Shown in pieces: positions 32,006-40,922 of a DNA stretch of 64,000 nt; position 1 is the first letter of the stretch, and each line of letters opens with the position of its first letter. A model generated the notes under the pieces. That model was not told the origin of the DNA and searched no databases. It was given only the letters and a program-made list of their open reading frames with translations. This DNA is from Ascidiaceihabitans sp029251465. GTDB taxonomy: Bacteria > Pseudomonadota > Alphaproteobacteria > Rhodobacterales > Rhodobacteraceae. Location of the stretch: the NCBI RefSeq assembly GCF_042932805.1, contig NZ_CP170633.1, forward strand, positions 1,550,001 to 1,614,000, in the 5' to 3' direction. A program made the translations under genes and the position numbers.

Positions 32006-32766
32006 CAGTTCAAAACCTCCAGCGTTTCGGGGTCCATTCTGAGAACCAAAAGATCGCCACGACGCTCGACGTCCCCTTCGATCGAAATAAACTGGGCGAC
32101 GTGATCATACGCGGATTTCGGCAGCGGCCCGCCGTCAGGTCCTGTGATCAACAAGAATTCAGATCCCGCAACTGCTTGGCTGGACACAAAAACCGGTGGC
32201 ACGCCACCGATCAGGCACAGGTTTGCGCAGGCTTTATGCGCCAGGCCGCGCCCCGGGCGCATCGCACCTGCAAGGCATTTCCCGTCACAGATTTCGCCCG
32301 CCAGTTTCCAGCGGCCCAACGGTTCGCTGGTTTGGGTTGGCGCTGTGCCCTCAACGGCTGAAATGCCCTGTTGGCCACCGCGCAGCTGCAACATGTTCAA
32401 ATCACCACGTTCCAGCACGACGCCGGACACTTTGGCCAATTTGCCGGCCAGCGGAATGGCGCGCTGATCGACGCTGCCTTTGCCTTGGCCGGCCAACATC
32501 AGGGTTGTGCCCGCCTTGATCCGATCATTTCCGGCTGTCACGCGCACCAACGGATAGGGCGTCAATTCGATCACGCCGGTCACCGTTTGACGGCCGTAGT
32601 CGAACCTGAACGCGCCCTCGCCCGGGTCGTCTTGGGCGACGCCAAAGGTCAGGCCCACAGCCGCAAACACGACAACAAACAAGACGCTGACCCCCAGCAG
32701 AAACCGGCGCAACAGGCGCGGTACGGGCAAGTAGCCAACAAAAAACGGTGCTTTCTTGGTGCTCAT
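32005..32766 (-). CDS. Membrane-anchored protein with CX3C...CX3C cluster
   Basis: A 253-residue protein with one N-terminal membrane helix (about 22-44) and a predicted periplasmic body of beta-rich character. Four cysteines form two pairs, Cys160/Cys164 (EICDGKC) and Cys180/Cys184 (ACANLC), separated by GAMRPGRGLAHK and followed by GGVPPVF. They could bind metal or an Fe-S or haem cofactor, or form two disulfides. I do not know a named family. The start overlaps the stop of the ferric-reductase-Rieske gene (ATGA), so the two are probably made in fixed ratio. Confidence 0.7.
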   Translation of the reverse strand: MSTKKAPFFVGYLPVPRLLRRFLLGVSVLFVVVFAAVGLTFGVAQDDPGEGAFRFDYGRQTVTGVIELTPYPLVRVTAGNDRIKAGTTLMLAGQGKGSVDQRAIPLAGKLAKVSGVVLERGDLNMLQLRGGQQGISAVEGTAPTQTSEPLGRWKLAGEICDGKCLAGAMRPGRGLAHKACANLCLIGGVPPVFVSSQAVAGSEFLLITGPDGGPLPKSAYDHVAQFISIEGDVERRGDLLVLRMDPETLEVLN

Positions 32767-33833
32767 GTTTTTGCCTCCGGTTGGGGATGAAGCGGCGACG
32801 GGACCGGATCAACAGGCGTGCCCGGCGGGTTCGCTGCAGGGTCAACCTGCACGGTTGTACCGGTCAGGCGCAAATTGTAGGTCGGAACCATTTCGGTGAA
32901 GGGTGCCGGCGATTGCCCGTTGCGCACGTTGTACTGAAATCCGTGCCACGGACAGGTCACCAAACACCGGATAACTTTGCCTTCGCCCAAGGGGCCATTT
33001 TGGTGTGCACAGGCATTTGAAATTGCGCTCAGCTGGCCCTCCATCAGGAACACCGCGACGCGTTCGTTGTTTGGCAGCAGTTTGATTTTGGCAAAGCCTT
33101 CGGTCATGTCGGCGACGTCACACACGTCGATCCAGTCGGCGGGCTGCGCAGCAATGGCGTGATCTTTGCGCCGCTCGTGCAGGGCCGCCAGAAAATGCAG
33201 GATGCCAACGGCCGCAGCACCCCCGATGAACAGCACGGTGAACGCGTGTTTTTGCTGGTCCTGTAGGATGCCCAAACTGACATGCGCCACCACCGACAAA
33301 TATGCCGGATAGATCAGATAGTGGATGCGTTTCCAGACCGGCGGACTAAGGAACTTCATCCAGAAATCATGGCTGGTCGCCGATAGAATGATCAAAACTA
33401 CCAGTGCGAAAATTCCAAATATTTCAAAGGGAAAGCCCGACAACTGGCCGTAGCTGGTGTTTGCGAACAACAACGCTTCGTATTTGTTGGACATCGAAAA
33501 GGCGAAATACCAATCCAGAATATAGGAGGCATGCGTGATCGCCACAAAGACCGTCATCACCCCGAAATGACGTCTGTTGTACAACAACGGCAAGAACCGC
33601 GTATCCAGGCGGGCAAGCGGACCGATACACAAGATCACCGTCAGCATCAAAAACGCACAGGCCCCAAAGGCGCGGGCGTTGTGGACTTGGGGGTTGATCG
33701 CGCGCTCGTACCCCAAAATGCCGGGTGACGCGTTCAGGAAAACATACAGGAAAATCGCGACGCCAATCAGCATGATCGCATCGTAGCGCCATTTGTTTTT
33801 GTTCCACTGAACGGGCAGATATTTGACGCTCAT
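32763..33833 (-). CDS. Ferric-reductase-like haem membrane domain - Rieske fusion
   Basis: A 356-residue protein. Residues 15-215 hold about six membrane helices of the ferric reductase-like (MsrQ/YedZ/NOX) type, with histidines placed as haem b ligands: His89 and His101 in RRHFGVMTVFVAITHASY, His171 and His184 in IHYLIYPAYLSVVAHVSLG. Residues 232-330 are a Rieske domain with Cys275-x-His277 (CAHQNG) and Cys294-x-x-His297 (CPWHGF). A Pro-rich tail ends the chain. Electrons could move between the cytoplasmic Rieske centre and membrane haem. Start 33833 (MSVKYLPVQWNK) overlaps the previous stop (ATGA). Confidence 0.83.
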   Translation of the reverse strand: MSVKYLPVQWNKNKWRYDAIMLIGVAIFLYVFLNASPGILGYERAINPQVHNARAFGACAFLMLTVILCIGPLARLDTRFLPLLYNRRHFGVMTVFVAITHASYILDWYFAFSMSNKYEALLFANTSYGQLSGFPFEIFGIFALVVLIILSATSHDFWMKFLSPPVWKRIHYLIYPAYLSVVAHVSLGILQDQQKHAFTVLFIGGAAAVGILHFLAALHERRKDHAIAAQPADWIDVCDVADMTEGFAKIKLLPNNERVAVFLMEGQLSAISNACAHQNGPLGEGKVIRCLVTCPWHGFQYNVRNGQSPAPFTEMVPTYNLRLTGTTVQVDPAANPPGTPVDPVPSPLHPQPEAKT

Positions 33834-34207
33834 TGGGTCACCTCCTGTGGGGCGGACAGTTGGACAGGGGCAATGTCGGCGGGCCATGTTTGACGCAGAT
33901 TTAGCCCTGTCAGAATGATCAGCGCGATGCCAATTGGCAGGATCATCCCAACGGCAAAATGGGCTTTGCGCGGTGGTTCATAGCGACGTTCCCACGCCTC
34001 GGAATTGGTTTCATAAATGTACCAACGCCACAGAACCAGCGGCCAGATCACCAGAACCCCGGGGATCAAAAGTGGGCGGAAAATATACGCGCCCCGAGCG
34101 TCCTCGTCGATGCGGTCCATGCCGATGGTCAGGAAAATGGCCGCAACAATCGCACCGATGCTGGCCCAGATGCGCAGGCCCATCAAAATTGCTTCTGCTT
34201 GGTTCAC
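33830..34207 (-). CDS. Three-TM membrane protein of the Rieske operon
   Basis: A 125-residue protein with membrane helices at about 12-32, 45-62 and 85-102. It starts with GTG overlapping the stop of the glutamate-synthase-like gene (GTGA) and ends in ATGA overlap with the next. The middle part (ARGAYIFRPLLIPGVLVIWPLVLWRWYIYE, then EPPRKAHFAVG) resembles small membrane proteins found beside molybdenum or Rieske oxidoreductases, but no family can be named with confidence. It is likely part of the membrane unit with the haem-Rieske protein. Confidence 0.65.
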   Translation of the reverse strand: MNQAEAILMGLRIWASIGAIVAAIFLTIGMDRIDEDARGAYIFRPLLIPGVLVIWPLVLWRWYIYETNSEAWERRYEPPRKAHFAVGMILPIGIALIILTGLNLRQTWPADIAPVQLSAPQEVTQ

Positions 34208-35814
34208 GCGACACCTCCGAACGTGACACCGGACAAATCAGCCATCTCACGTTTCCACGTGGTCAGATCTGCGTGGTTGAATTTCGACAAATGGTCATGG
34301 CCGCATGCCCGCGCCATCACCTGCATCAATTCTGTCGATGCCCCAAAAAAATTCGCCAGTTGCTGGGCCGAGCGGTCAACCAACAGGCGGCTGACCAGAT
34401 GCGGTTTTTGCGTCGCGATCCCAACAGGGCAATTGTTGGTGTGACAGGCGCGCATCGCCAGACAGCCAATCGCCTGCATGGCCGAATTGGACAGCGCAAT
34501 CGCATCCGCCCCCAAGGCCATCGCTTTGATAAAATCAGCTGGCGTGCGCAGCCCACCGGTGATCACCAGTGAAATATCATGACGATCTAGCCTGTCCAGA
34601 TGCGCGCGTGCCCGCGCCAAAGCCGGGATCGTCGGCACCGAAATATTATCGCGGAAAATAACCGGAGCCGCCCCCGTGCCACCGCCGCGCCCGTCCAAAA
34701 TAATGTAGTCGACGCCAACAGCCAAGGCCGCGTCGATGTCCTTTTCGATGTGCTGCGCGCTCAGTTTGTAGCCTATCGGAATGCCGCCGGTGCGCGCGCG
34801 AACCTCGTCGGCAAAGTCTTTGATTTGCGCCACCTCGGTCCATTCAGGAAATCTGGGCGGCGAGATCGCAGAGGTGCCAGGTTCCAGATCACGCACTTGC
34901 GCAATTTTGCCCTGAACCTTGTTGCCAGGAAGGTGCCCACCAGTGCCGGTTTTGGCACCCTGCCCGCCTTTGAAGTGGAACGCTTGTACGTGATCCAGCT
35001 TGTCCCAACTGAACCCGAAACGCCCCGACGCCAGTTCGTAGAAATACCGGCTGTTGGCCGCTTGTTCTTCGGGCAGCATGCCACCTTCACCCGAACAAAT
35101 ACCCGTGCCGGCCATTTCAGCACCCGTTGCCAGCGCGACTTTGGCGGTTTCCGACAAGGCACCAAAGGACATGTCAGACACAAACAAAGGGATTTCGAGG
35201 CGCAAAGGTTTTTTCGCATTCGGGCCAATGATCACTTCGGTTCCAACCGCCTCGTCTTCGAGCAGCGGCGGCGTTGCCAGCTGACCCGTGATGATCTGGA
35301 TGTCATCCCAATCGGGCAATTCAGACCGTGGCACACCCATTGAGGTCACAACCCCGTGGTGGCCGGTGCGTTTCAGCCCACTGCGCGCGTATTGGCGAAT
35401 GACGCCGGCGTGCGGCTCTTCGGCAATGTCGTGGGCGGTGTCGGCATACAGACCCAAATACGATTTGCGGTTAAACGGTTGCGGGTTGGCCTGCCCCCAT
35501 GCGTTGATTTCATCTGCGTCAACACAGATATCGTCGCCTTCGATCCATGATTTGAACTTTGGCAATTTTTCGTCGTTCGCATAGGCCGACACGCCGGTGT
35601 CCAACCGGTAATCCCAATTGTGCACGCCGCAAATCAAATCTTTGCCCCGCACATGGCCATCCGCCATCAGCGCGCCGCGGTGCAGGCAACGTCCATAAAA
35701 CACCGAGACCTCATCATCAAAACGAACAACCACCAGATCGACTTCTCCGACCAGCGCGTATTCCGGTTTGCGATCCGCAAGGGCGCCGAGTTTAAAGATG
35801 GCTGTGTTTGTCAT
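34204..35814 (-). CDS. Rieske - FMN glutamate-synthase-domain fusion
   Basis: A 536-residue protein. Residues 1-105 are a Rieske domain with Cys43-x-His45 (CLHRGA) and Cys62-x-x-His65 (CGVHNW). Residues 140-530 match the FMN-binding synthase domain of GltB: KGGQGAKTGTGGHLPGNKV, ISPPRFPEWTEVAQIKDF and DGRGGGTGAAPVIFRDN. The [3Fe-4S] motif CX5CX4C is present (Cys451, 457, 462). The glutaminase domain of true GOGAT is absent. Thus it resembles archaeal-type or stand-alone GltS-like oxidoreductases whose substrate is often unknown. Start 35814 has GGAGACAGCC before it. It lies 30 bp after the antiporter gene. Confidence 0.85.
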   Translation of the reverse strand: MTNTAIFKLGALADRKPEYALVGEVDLVVVRFDDEVSVFYGRCLHRGALMADGHVRGKDLICGVHNWDYRLDTGVSAYANDEKLPKFKSWIEGDDICVDADEINAWGQANPQPFNRKSYLGLYADTAHDIAEEPHAGVIRQYARSGLKRTGHHGVVTSMGVPRSELPDWDDIQIITGQLATPPLLEDEAVGTEVIIGPNAKKPLRLEIPLFVSDMSFGALSETAKVALATGAEMAGTGICSGEGGMLPEEQAANSRYFYELASGRFGFSWDKLDHVQAFHFKGGQGAKTGTGGHLPGNKVQGKIAQVRDLEPGTSAISPPRFPEWTEVAQIKDFADEVRARTGGIPIGYKLSAQHIEKDIDAALAVGVDYIILDGRGGGTGAAPVIFRDNISVPTIPALARARAHLDRLDRHDISLVITGGLRTPADFIKAMALGADAIALSNSAMQAIGCLAMRACHTNNCPVGIATQKPHLVSRLLVDRSAQQLANFFGASTELMQVMARACGHDHLSKFNHADLTTWKREMADLSGVTFGGVA

Positions 35815-35844
35815 GGCTGTCTCCGTAACTTTATTGAACAATCG

Positions 35845-37095
35845 TCATTCGCGTTTGGTAAAAACTGGTGTGTCGCTTGCGTGTGTTTTTTGGTGTTCGG
35901 CGATGTTACCGCTCTCCGTCATTTTCTGTCCGTACCATTTGGCCGCAGGGGCCGCCGATAGTCCATGCAGCAAGGCGCTGATCCAAACTGCGTTCACGGC
36001 AATGTGTAATATCTGATCGCTGTATTGATGCGGAATTTGTTCGATCACCAGCAAGGCAAACAGCGCAGTCGCCAATCCACGTGGTCCAAACCAGCCAAAG
36101 AACACGCGCGTCACAGGGGCGGCGTCCGTTCCAATCAACGACAGCCATATCGCCAAAGGCCGCACAACAAACAAGCTGAGCAATATCAGTGCCAGCATTT
36201 GCCACGTCAAATGCTCGATCGCCTCGGGTACCAATGCAGCACCCAGCAACAAAAACGCAGCCCACGCCAGCAGTTGGCCTTCGCTTTCGGTGAATTCGAA
36301 AATGAATTTGCACGCGCCTTTGACAATACCGCCAAAGGCCAGGCCCGCCGCGAACGCCGCGATAAATCCGTTGCCGCCAATTTGAATGGCCCCAAGGTAG
36401 GCAGCGCCCGCCAACGCCAGCGCGCCAACACCTTCGTAAATTTCTGACGTTGTTTTGTGGGCCTTTGCACGCAACAAAACCCATCCGCCTACCGACCCAA
36501 ACACGATCCCGACCAACGGGCCCAGCAGGATTTGTTTGGCACCGAACACCAGCCATTCACCCCCTTGCGACGTGCTTTCGGCCGCTGTTAAGCTTGCGAA
36601 AAACAAGATGATCGGCAGCGCCAAACCATCGTTCAAACCGCTTTCGACCGTCAACGCACGTCGGGGGCGCACAGGCACGTTCGGATTGCTCACCACCGCT
36701 TGGCCCAATGCCGCGTCGGTCGGCGCAAGGATCGCAGCAGCCAGTGCGACACCCGCAAATGGCCAAGCTGGAAACAGGATCAACCCCGCCAAAGACCCCA
36801 GCGCGACGGAGGCAGGCAACCCAATCAGCAACATGCGCGTGGGCCAAATGTGCCGTTTGCGCAAAGCGTTCAGATCAATCTGCGCCGCATCCAGAAACAG
36901 CAAAATCACCAGCGCAATTTCGGCCACAGGATGAAGCAAAACATGCGCGTCATGTTCTGACAGAAACCCCGTCAAAGACAAAACCACCCCCAAAAAGAGA
37001 AACACCATCGGGGCTGTCAGCATCGAAGACGACAGCCGCTGCGCGATCATTGTGTACCCGACGGTGACCATGCAGATAATCAGAAAGCCTACCAC
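35845..37095 (-). CDS. CPA1-type cation:proton antiporter
   Basis: A 416-residue Na+(K+)/H+ antiporter with about twelve hydrophobic segments and the ion-site region LAPTDAALGQAVV. Conserved landmarks include RRALTVESGLNDGLALPI and FFGWFGPRGLATALFALLV. GTG at 37095 is proposed as start because AAGGA lies 10 bases upstream and the longer frame adds a hydrophilic stretch unlike the family. It precedes the Rieske gene cluster by 30 bp in the same direction, so it may be its first gene. Proton or sodium cycling could be coupled to the redox module, but this is only positional inference. Confidence 0.83.
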   Translation of the reverse strand: MVGFLIICMVTVGYTMIAQRLSSSMLTAPMVFLFLGVVLSLTGFLSEHDAHVLLHPVAEIALVILLFLDAAQIDLNALRKRHIWPTRMLLIGLPASVALGSLAGLILFPAWPFAGVALAAAILAPTDAALGQAVVSNPNVPVRPRRALTVESGLNDGLALPIILFFASLTAAESTSQGGEWLVFGAKQILLGPLVGIVFGSVGGWVLLRAKAHKTTSEIYEGVGALALAGAAYLGAIQIGGNGFIAAFAAGLAFGGIVKGACKFIFEFTESEGQLLAWAAFLLLGAALVPEAIEHLTWQMLALILLSLFVVRPLAIWLSLIGTDAAPVTRVFFGWFGPRGLATALFALLVIEQIPHQYSDQILHIAVNAVWISALLHGLSAAPAAKWYGQKMTESGNIAEHQKTHASDTPVFTKRE

Positions 37096-37679
37096 GTTTT
37101 GAAATTCCTTCTGAGCGTGCCGCCCTAATATTTGACCGGTGCTCGTGGTCCACCTCGCTCTGGTTTCCGCAGACTGAACCTGCACGAAACGAACTGCAAA
37201 TCACAAAAACGGCAGCACTAAATTTGCGCTGCAACATCGTTCCAGCAGGCGTCGTGGTGTGTTGCTGTTTGGGGGGATCATGCAAGATTAACTGTGACAT
37301 GGCAAATTTGATGGCCAGATCTTTGGTTCAGCGTACCTATCGCGTGATTGCCAGAAACAAATTCGAAAATTCTCGCGTTGGCAGTATTGCCGTCTGCGTC
37401 ATTTTAAACCGAGCATTGGAATTTCTCTCAAAGATCGCTTCAACCAAGGCAAAGGACCATTGGACGCGTAATTCTTAGGTCAAACAGTTTCCCGATCAGT
37501 CGAGCTCAGAGCGTAAAACTAAGTGAAAGTATTTCGGATCTGCGGTTTTGGGTCATTAGCCCAAAGCGATCAACGAACAAAAGCCTTGTTACCAACATTT
37601 GTCCGATTGGGTGAATGGCAAGATAAAACCACTGCAATTTCACCGTTTTGTCATTTGAATACAACGCCCTGGGGGCTTG
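37096..37679. promoter_or_regulatory. Intergenic region upstream of the antiporter-Rieske operon
   Basis: About 580 bp without a convincing gene; a short open frame at 37299-37478 has no recognisable product. The region should hold the promoter of the minus-strand operon, but no clear -35/-10 pair was found. A TGATCC on the minus strand at 37275-37280 has no matching -10. Confidence 0.35.
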
Positions 37680-37769
37680 TGGCGGATCGACAGGGATTCG
37701 AACCCTGGAGACGGTCTCCCGCCTACACACTTTCCAGGCGTGCGCCTTCGACCACTCGGCCACCGATCC
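37680..37769 (-). tRNA. tRNA-Ser, anticodon GGA
   Basis: 90 nt on the minus strand with a long variable arm, as expected for a class II tRNA. The acceptor GGATCGG pairs with the segment before the encoded GCCA end; the anticodon loop CTGGAAA gives GGA, which reads UCC/UCU. The T-arm is GGGTTCGAATCCC. Confidence 0.95.
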
Positions 37770-37830
37770 ATTGGCGGCGGTTTAACAACGGCGCGCCGGG
37801 GTTTGCAAGAGGCAAATTTGCTCTTATTCC

Positions 37831-38550
37831 TCAATCGTCCAGATGGAGGTAAATACGCCGGTTCATTCGGCCTTTTTTCTCGATCTTTCCAAGGCGGATA
37901 GCACCGATTTCGCCGGTGCGCGCCACGTGTGTTCCGCCGCAGGGTTGCAGGTCAATCTGGTCTTGGCCTACGCCTATCCGTACCAAACGCACGCGCCCTG
38001 CCCCTCTGGGTGGTTTGACGGACAGCGTCTTGACCAATTCGGGGGCCGCGTCCAGCGTCGCTTGGTCGATCCACTCTTCTGAAACGACCACATCCATATC
38101 CACAAAAGCCTGCAATGCGTGTTCAATGACATCGCGATCTTCGGGCGCGTCGGGCATGTCGAAATCAAGACGACCGTGACCTGCGCTGATGGATCCACCG
38201 GTGACGCCAAAAGGCACAACGACAGACAGCAAATGCAGTGCCGTGTGCACGCGCATGTGTTTGTAGCGACGCTCCCAATCCAGTTCTTGGGTGAGGATTG
38301 CCCCCAACGGCGGCAGTGACTGTGGTTCGGAGGGCACCAGAACGATCTGGTCCTTGTCGCCTTTGACGGCCGTGGCGATGGGCAAAACCCTGTTGTCCCA
38401 CAACAGCCGTCCACTGTCGCCGGGCTGACCACCGCCTTTGGGGTAAAAGATGCTGGCGTCCAGAATGATGCCACCTTCGGCGCTGTGGGCGACGACCTTG
38501 CCGCCTGCGTCACGCTGGTAGGCATCGCCCCGAAATAGCATATCGCTCAT
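37831..38550 (-). CDS. Alanyl-tRNA editing protein (AlaX-like)
   Basis: A 239-residue free-standing editing protein that hydrolyses mischarged tRNA-Ala. It has the AlaRS editing-domain zinc ligands: His102 and His106 in VHTALHLL, Cys204 and His208 in PCGGTHVA. An N-terminal strand region contains FYPKGGGQPGDSG. The length fits AlaX-M. It overlaps the MscS-like gene upstream (ATGA) and lies 60 bp before tRNA-Ser on the same strand. Serine is one of the amino acids that AlaX clears from tRNA-Ala. Confidence 0.88.
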   Translation of the reverse strand: MSDMLFRGDAYQRDAGGKVVAHSAEGGIILDASIFYPKGGGQPGDSGRLLWDNRVLPIATAVKGDKDQIVLVPSEPQSLPPLGAILTQELDWERRYKHMRVHTALHLLSVVVPFGVTGGSISAGHGRLDFDMPDAPEDRDVIEHALQAFVDMDVVVSEEWIDQATLDAAPELVKTLSVKPPRGAGRVRLVRIGVGQDQIDLQPCGGTHVARTGEIGAIRLGKIEKKGRMNRRIYLHLDD

Positions 38551-40922
38551 GCGTCACCTTTTGCGGGCGTGTCCGGGTCGGTTTTGGGCCCAACCGCCGC
38601 ACTGTTTTGGGGCGGTGCCTGTCCTGCCAATGCTTCGGGATTGCGCAGCCAGACATCACGCTGAGCGAACGGGATTTCGATGCCGTGTTCCGCGAATTTC
38701 CCAACGATCGCGTGGTTGACGTCGTTGCGCACGCTGATGCTCCAATTTATGTCGCGCAGCACCATTCGAATTTCGAAGTCTAAGGAGTCCGCACCAAATG
38801 CGCTCAGCAGCACAAACGGGGCCGGTGTGGCCAAGGCCATTGGATGCGCATCCGCAATTTCCTTGAGGATTTTTTCGACCTTACGCGTGTCCGTTCCATA
38901 GGCCACACCCACAGGAATGATGACGCGACCAACAGTGTTGCCGCGCGTAAAATTGGTCACGGTGCCACTGACCAGATCAGCGTTTGGCACGATGACGTCA
39001 GTGCGATCAAAGGTTTCGATCCGGGTTGAGCGTACAGAAATAGCACGCACAATGCCTTGTTGACCGCCGACCTCGATCCAGTCGCCTTCGGAAATCGGAC
39101 GCTCGATCAATAAAATAATACCGGACACAAAGTTGGACACGATGTTTTGCAAACCAAAACCGATACCAACCGACAAGGCCCCTGCCACAATCGCAAGTGA
39201 CGAAAGATCAATGCCAGCGCCGGTGATCGCGATCAGTGCCGCAAGGAAAATACCCACGTAGCCCAAACCGGACACGATGGCGTTGCGCCCGCCGGTATCG
39301 ATATTTGTCTTGGGCAGAACGTTGTTGCGCAGCGTGCCTTGCAGCAGTCGTGTCAGCAACAAGCCGATCGAAAAGATGACCACAAAGGCTATGAAATCTG
39401 TGGGCGACACCCGTGTTTCGCCAATCGCAAAACCGCGCGAAAATGCTGTCCAAAGCTCTGTCAGGTCAGCGACCCGCGCGCCCCAGATCAGGGCCAGCAC
39501 AGGGATGAACCCAAGCAGCAACGCAAAGCTTGTCAGTACCGGCACAAGCGTGTCGCGCCCGGCCACGCCAAGCCCGCTAATCAAGCAATAGATGTCCGCA
39601 AAGAAGCGCTGTAGCGCCATCACCAGACCCAATACCGCAAGGCTGAGGACGGTGGGATAGACCATCGCACTGCCTGCTTGCTCGTAGCCGACGGCGGCCA
39701 TCACAGGCCCCACCACCGACACAACCATCGCGCCAAGCCCAACGAGACGCAGAACACGCACGAACGTCGTTACCCGATCATCGGCCTCTGGTTGATAACC
39801 GGCTTTTGATGCACCGCGTAAAATTTGCCCCATACGAAACAGAACGAGGCCGGTAACGACAAGCAGGGGAAACGACAACACGGCTGGCGTCGCTGCAGAC
39901 AGGTTCTTGCCGTAGCTTAGCATCATGTCGAGCGCGCCGCGCAGCACGAGAAACAACGCCAGCAGCGTCGCATAAAGGCGCGCTTCGCTGCGACGTTCGG
40001 CACGCGTCATGATCAATGCATCTTCGTCCAGACGCGAGAACAGGCGTTCGGCCAACCAACGCGCGCCCAAAAGGGTCGCTCCGGCATACGGAATGGCATC
40101 AACCAATTGCTGACCGCGCAACCCAAGCATGCCCGTCGCATCCAACGCACGACACAGCGCCAAAAGGCCCAACAACGGCAACGCAATCCGCAGCAGCGAA
40201 ATCACAAAGCCCCACACGCCCAATCCACGGCCACCCAAGCGGCGCAAAAAGTCCGCGATGATCGCAGACCAGCGACGTCCTCGCGCCAGTAAAACGATAG
40301 CAACCGCAAGCAACAACAACACCAGCGGCGTCGATTCCCGGAATGTGGTGCGCGCGTCAGGGTCAGACCAAAGACGGCTTTCTGCGGACAATTCGGACAG
40401 TCGTTCCCGGAAATCCGTCAGGGCCGGCCCCCAATTCACCGGATTAACCGGCGATGGACCAAGGGCAAGCAGGCGTTCGGTTTGACGTTCGCGGATGATG
40501 TTGTCGATTTCACGGATCAGCCCGTCTGCACGGCTATAGGCCGCCTCGGCGACTTGTGCGGGTCCTTGCACCTCTGCCAACGTTTTTGTCAGCTCTGCGC
40601 GGCGGGTGGCCACGTTAGCGGGCTCCGAGCCCGTCTCGGGAACCGGACCAAGGGCCGACAGTTGCGCTTGCAACGTTTGGATGCGTTCTTTGTTGGCGGT
40701 ACGAGCGGCGGCAAACTTCGCTCGGAAATCAGTGATCCGAACGCGCAGCACCTCGAATACTTCGCTAGAATCAGTACCCGTATCAACGGCCGTTTCAGCG
40801 CGACCCGCGACGCTTTGCCAAAGGTCGTAGTTCGGCGCCGCAGTCGCAGCAGTCTGCGCGTTTGCAAGAACCGGCAGACAGACCAGACACAGCAGCGCCA
40901 GCCATTGGTGGATCGATTTCAT
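38547..40922 (-). CDS. DUF3772 mechanosensitive channel (MscS family)
   Basis: A 791-residue channel protein. A signal peptide ends ANAQTAA. A periplasmic DUF3772 domain with a coiled-coil-like segment covers about residues 25-190. About eleven membrane helices follow. The MscS pore and beta domain has GALSVGIGFGLQNIVSNFVSGIILLIERPISEGDWIEVGG and a C-terminal alpha/beta domain to about residue 760. It opens under membrane tension to release solutes. It overlaps cysK by one base (TGATG) and alaX by four. Confidence 0.88.
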   Translation of the reverse strand: MKSIHQWLALLCLVCLPVLANAQTAATAAPNYDLWQSVAGRAETAVDTGTDSSEVFEVLRVRITDFRAKFAAARTANKERIQTLQAQLSALGPVPETGSEPANVATRRAELTKTLAEVQGPAQVAEAAYSRADGLIREIDNIIRERQTERLLALGPSPVNPVNWGPALTDFRERLSELSAESRLWSDPDARTTFRESTPLVLLLLAVAIVLLARGRRWSAIIADFLRRLGGRGLGVWGFVISLLRIALPLLGLLALCRALDATGMLGLRGQQLVDAIPYAGATLLGARWLAERLFSRLDEDALIMTRAERRSEARLYATLLALFLVLRGALDMMLSYGKNLSAATPAVLSFPLLVVTGLVLFRMGQILRGASKAGYQPEADDRVTTFVRVLRLVGLGAMVVSVVGPVMAAVGYEQAGSAMVYPTVLSLAVLGLVMALQRFFADIYCLISGLGVAGRDTLVPVLTSFALLLGFIPVLALIWGARVADLTELWTAFSRGFAIGETRVSPTDFIAFVVIFSIGLLLTRLLQGTLRNNVLPKTNIDTGGRNAIVSGLGYVGIFLAALIAITGAGIDLSSLAIVAGALSVGIGFGLQNIVSNFVSGIILLIERPISEGDWIEVGGQQGIVRAISVRSTRIETFDRTDVIVPNADLVSGTVTNFTRGNTVGRVIIPVGVAYGTDTRKVEKILKEIADAHPMALATPAPFVLLSAFGADSLDFEIRMVLRDINWSISVRNDVNHAIVGKFAEHGIEIPFAQRDVWLRNPEALAGQAPPQNSAAVGPKTDPDTPAKGDA

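Noticed and set aside
37299..37478. Small open frame in the region upstream of the antiporter
   Set aside because: No clear ribosome-binding site, no recognisable product, and unusual composition; kept only as part of the intergenic description.
37506..37763. 85-residue open frame on the minus strand (MAEWSKAHAWKVCRRETVSRVRIP)
   Set aside because: It runs through tRNA-Ser; this kind of peptide is a well-known artefact of translating tRNA-Ser genes.
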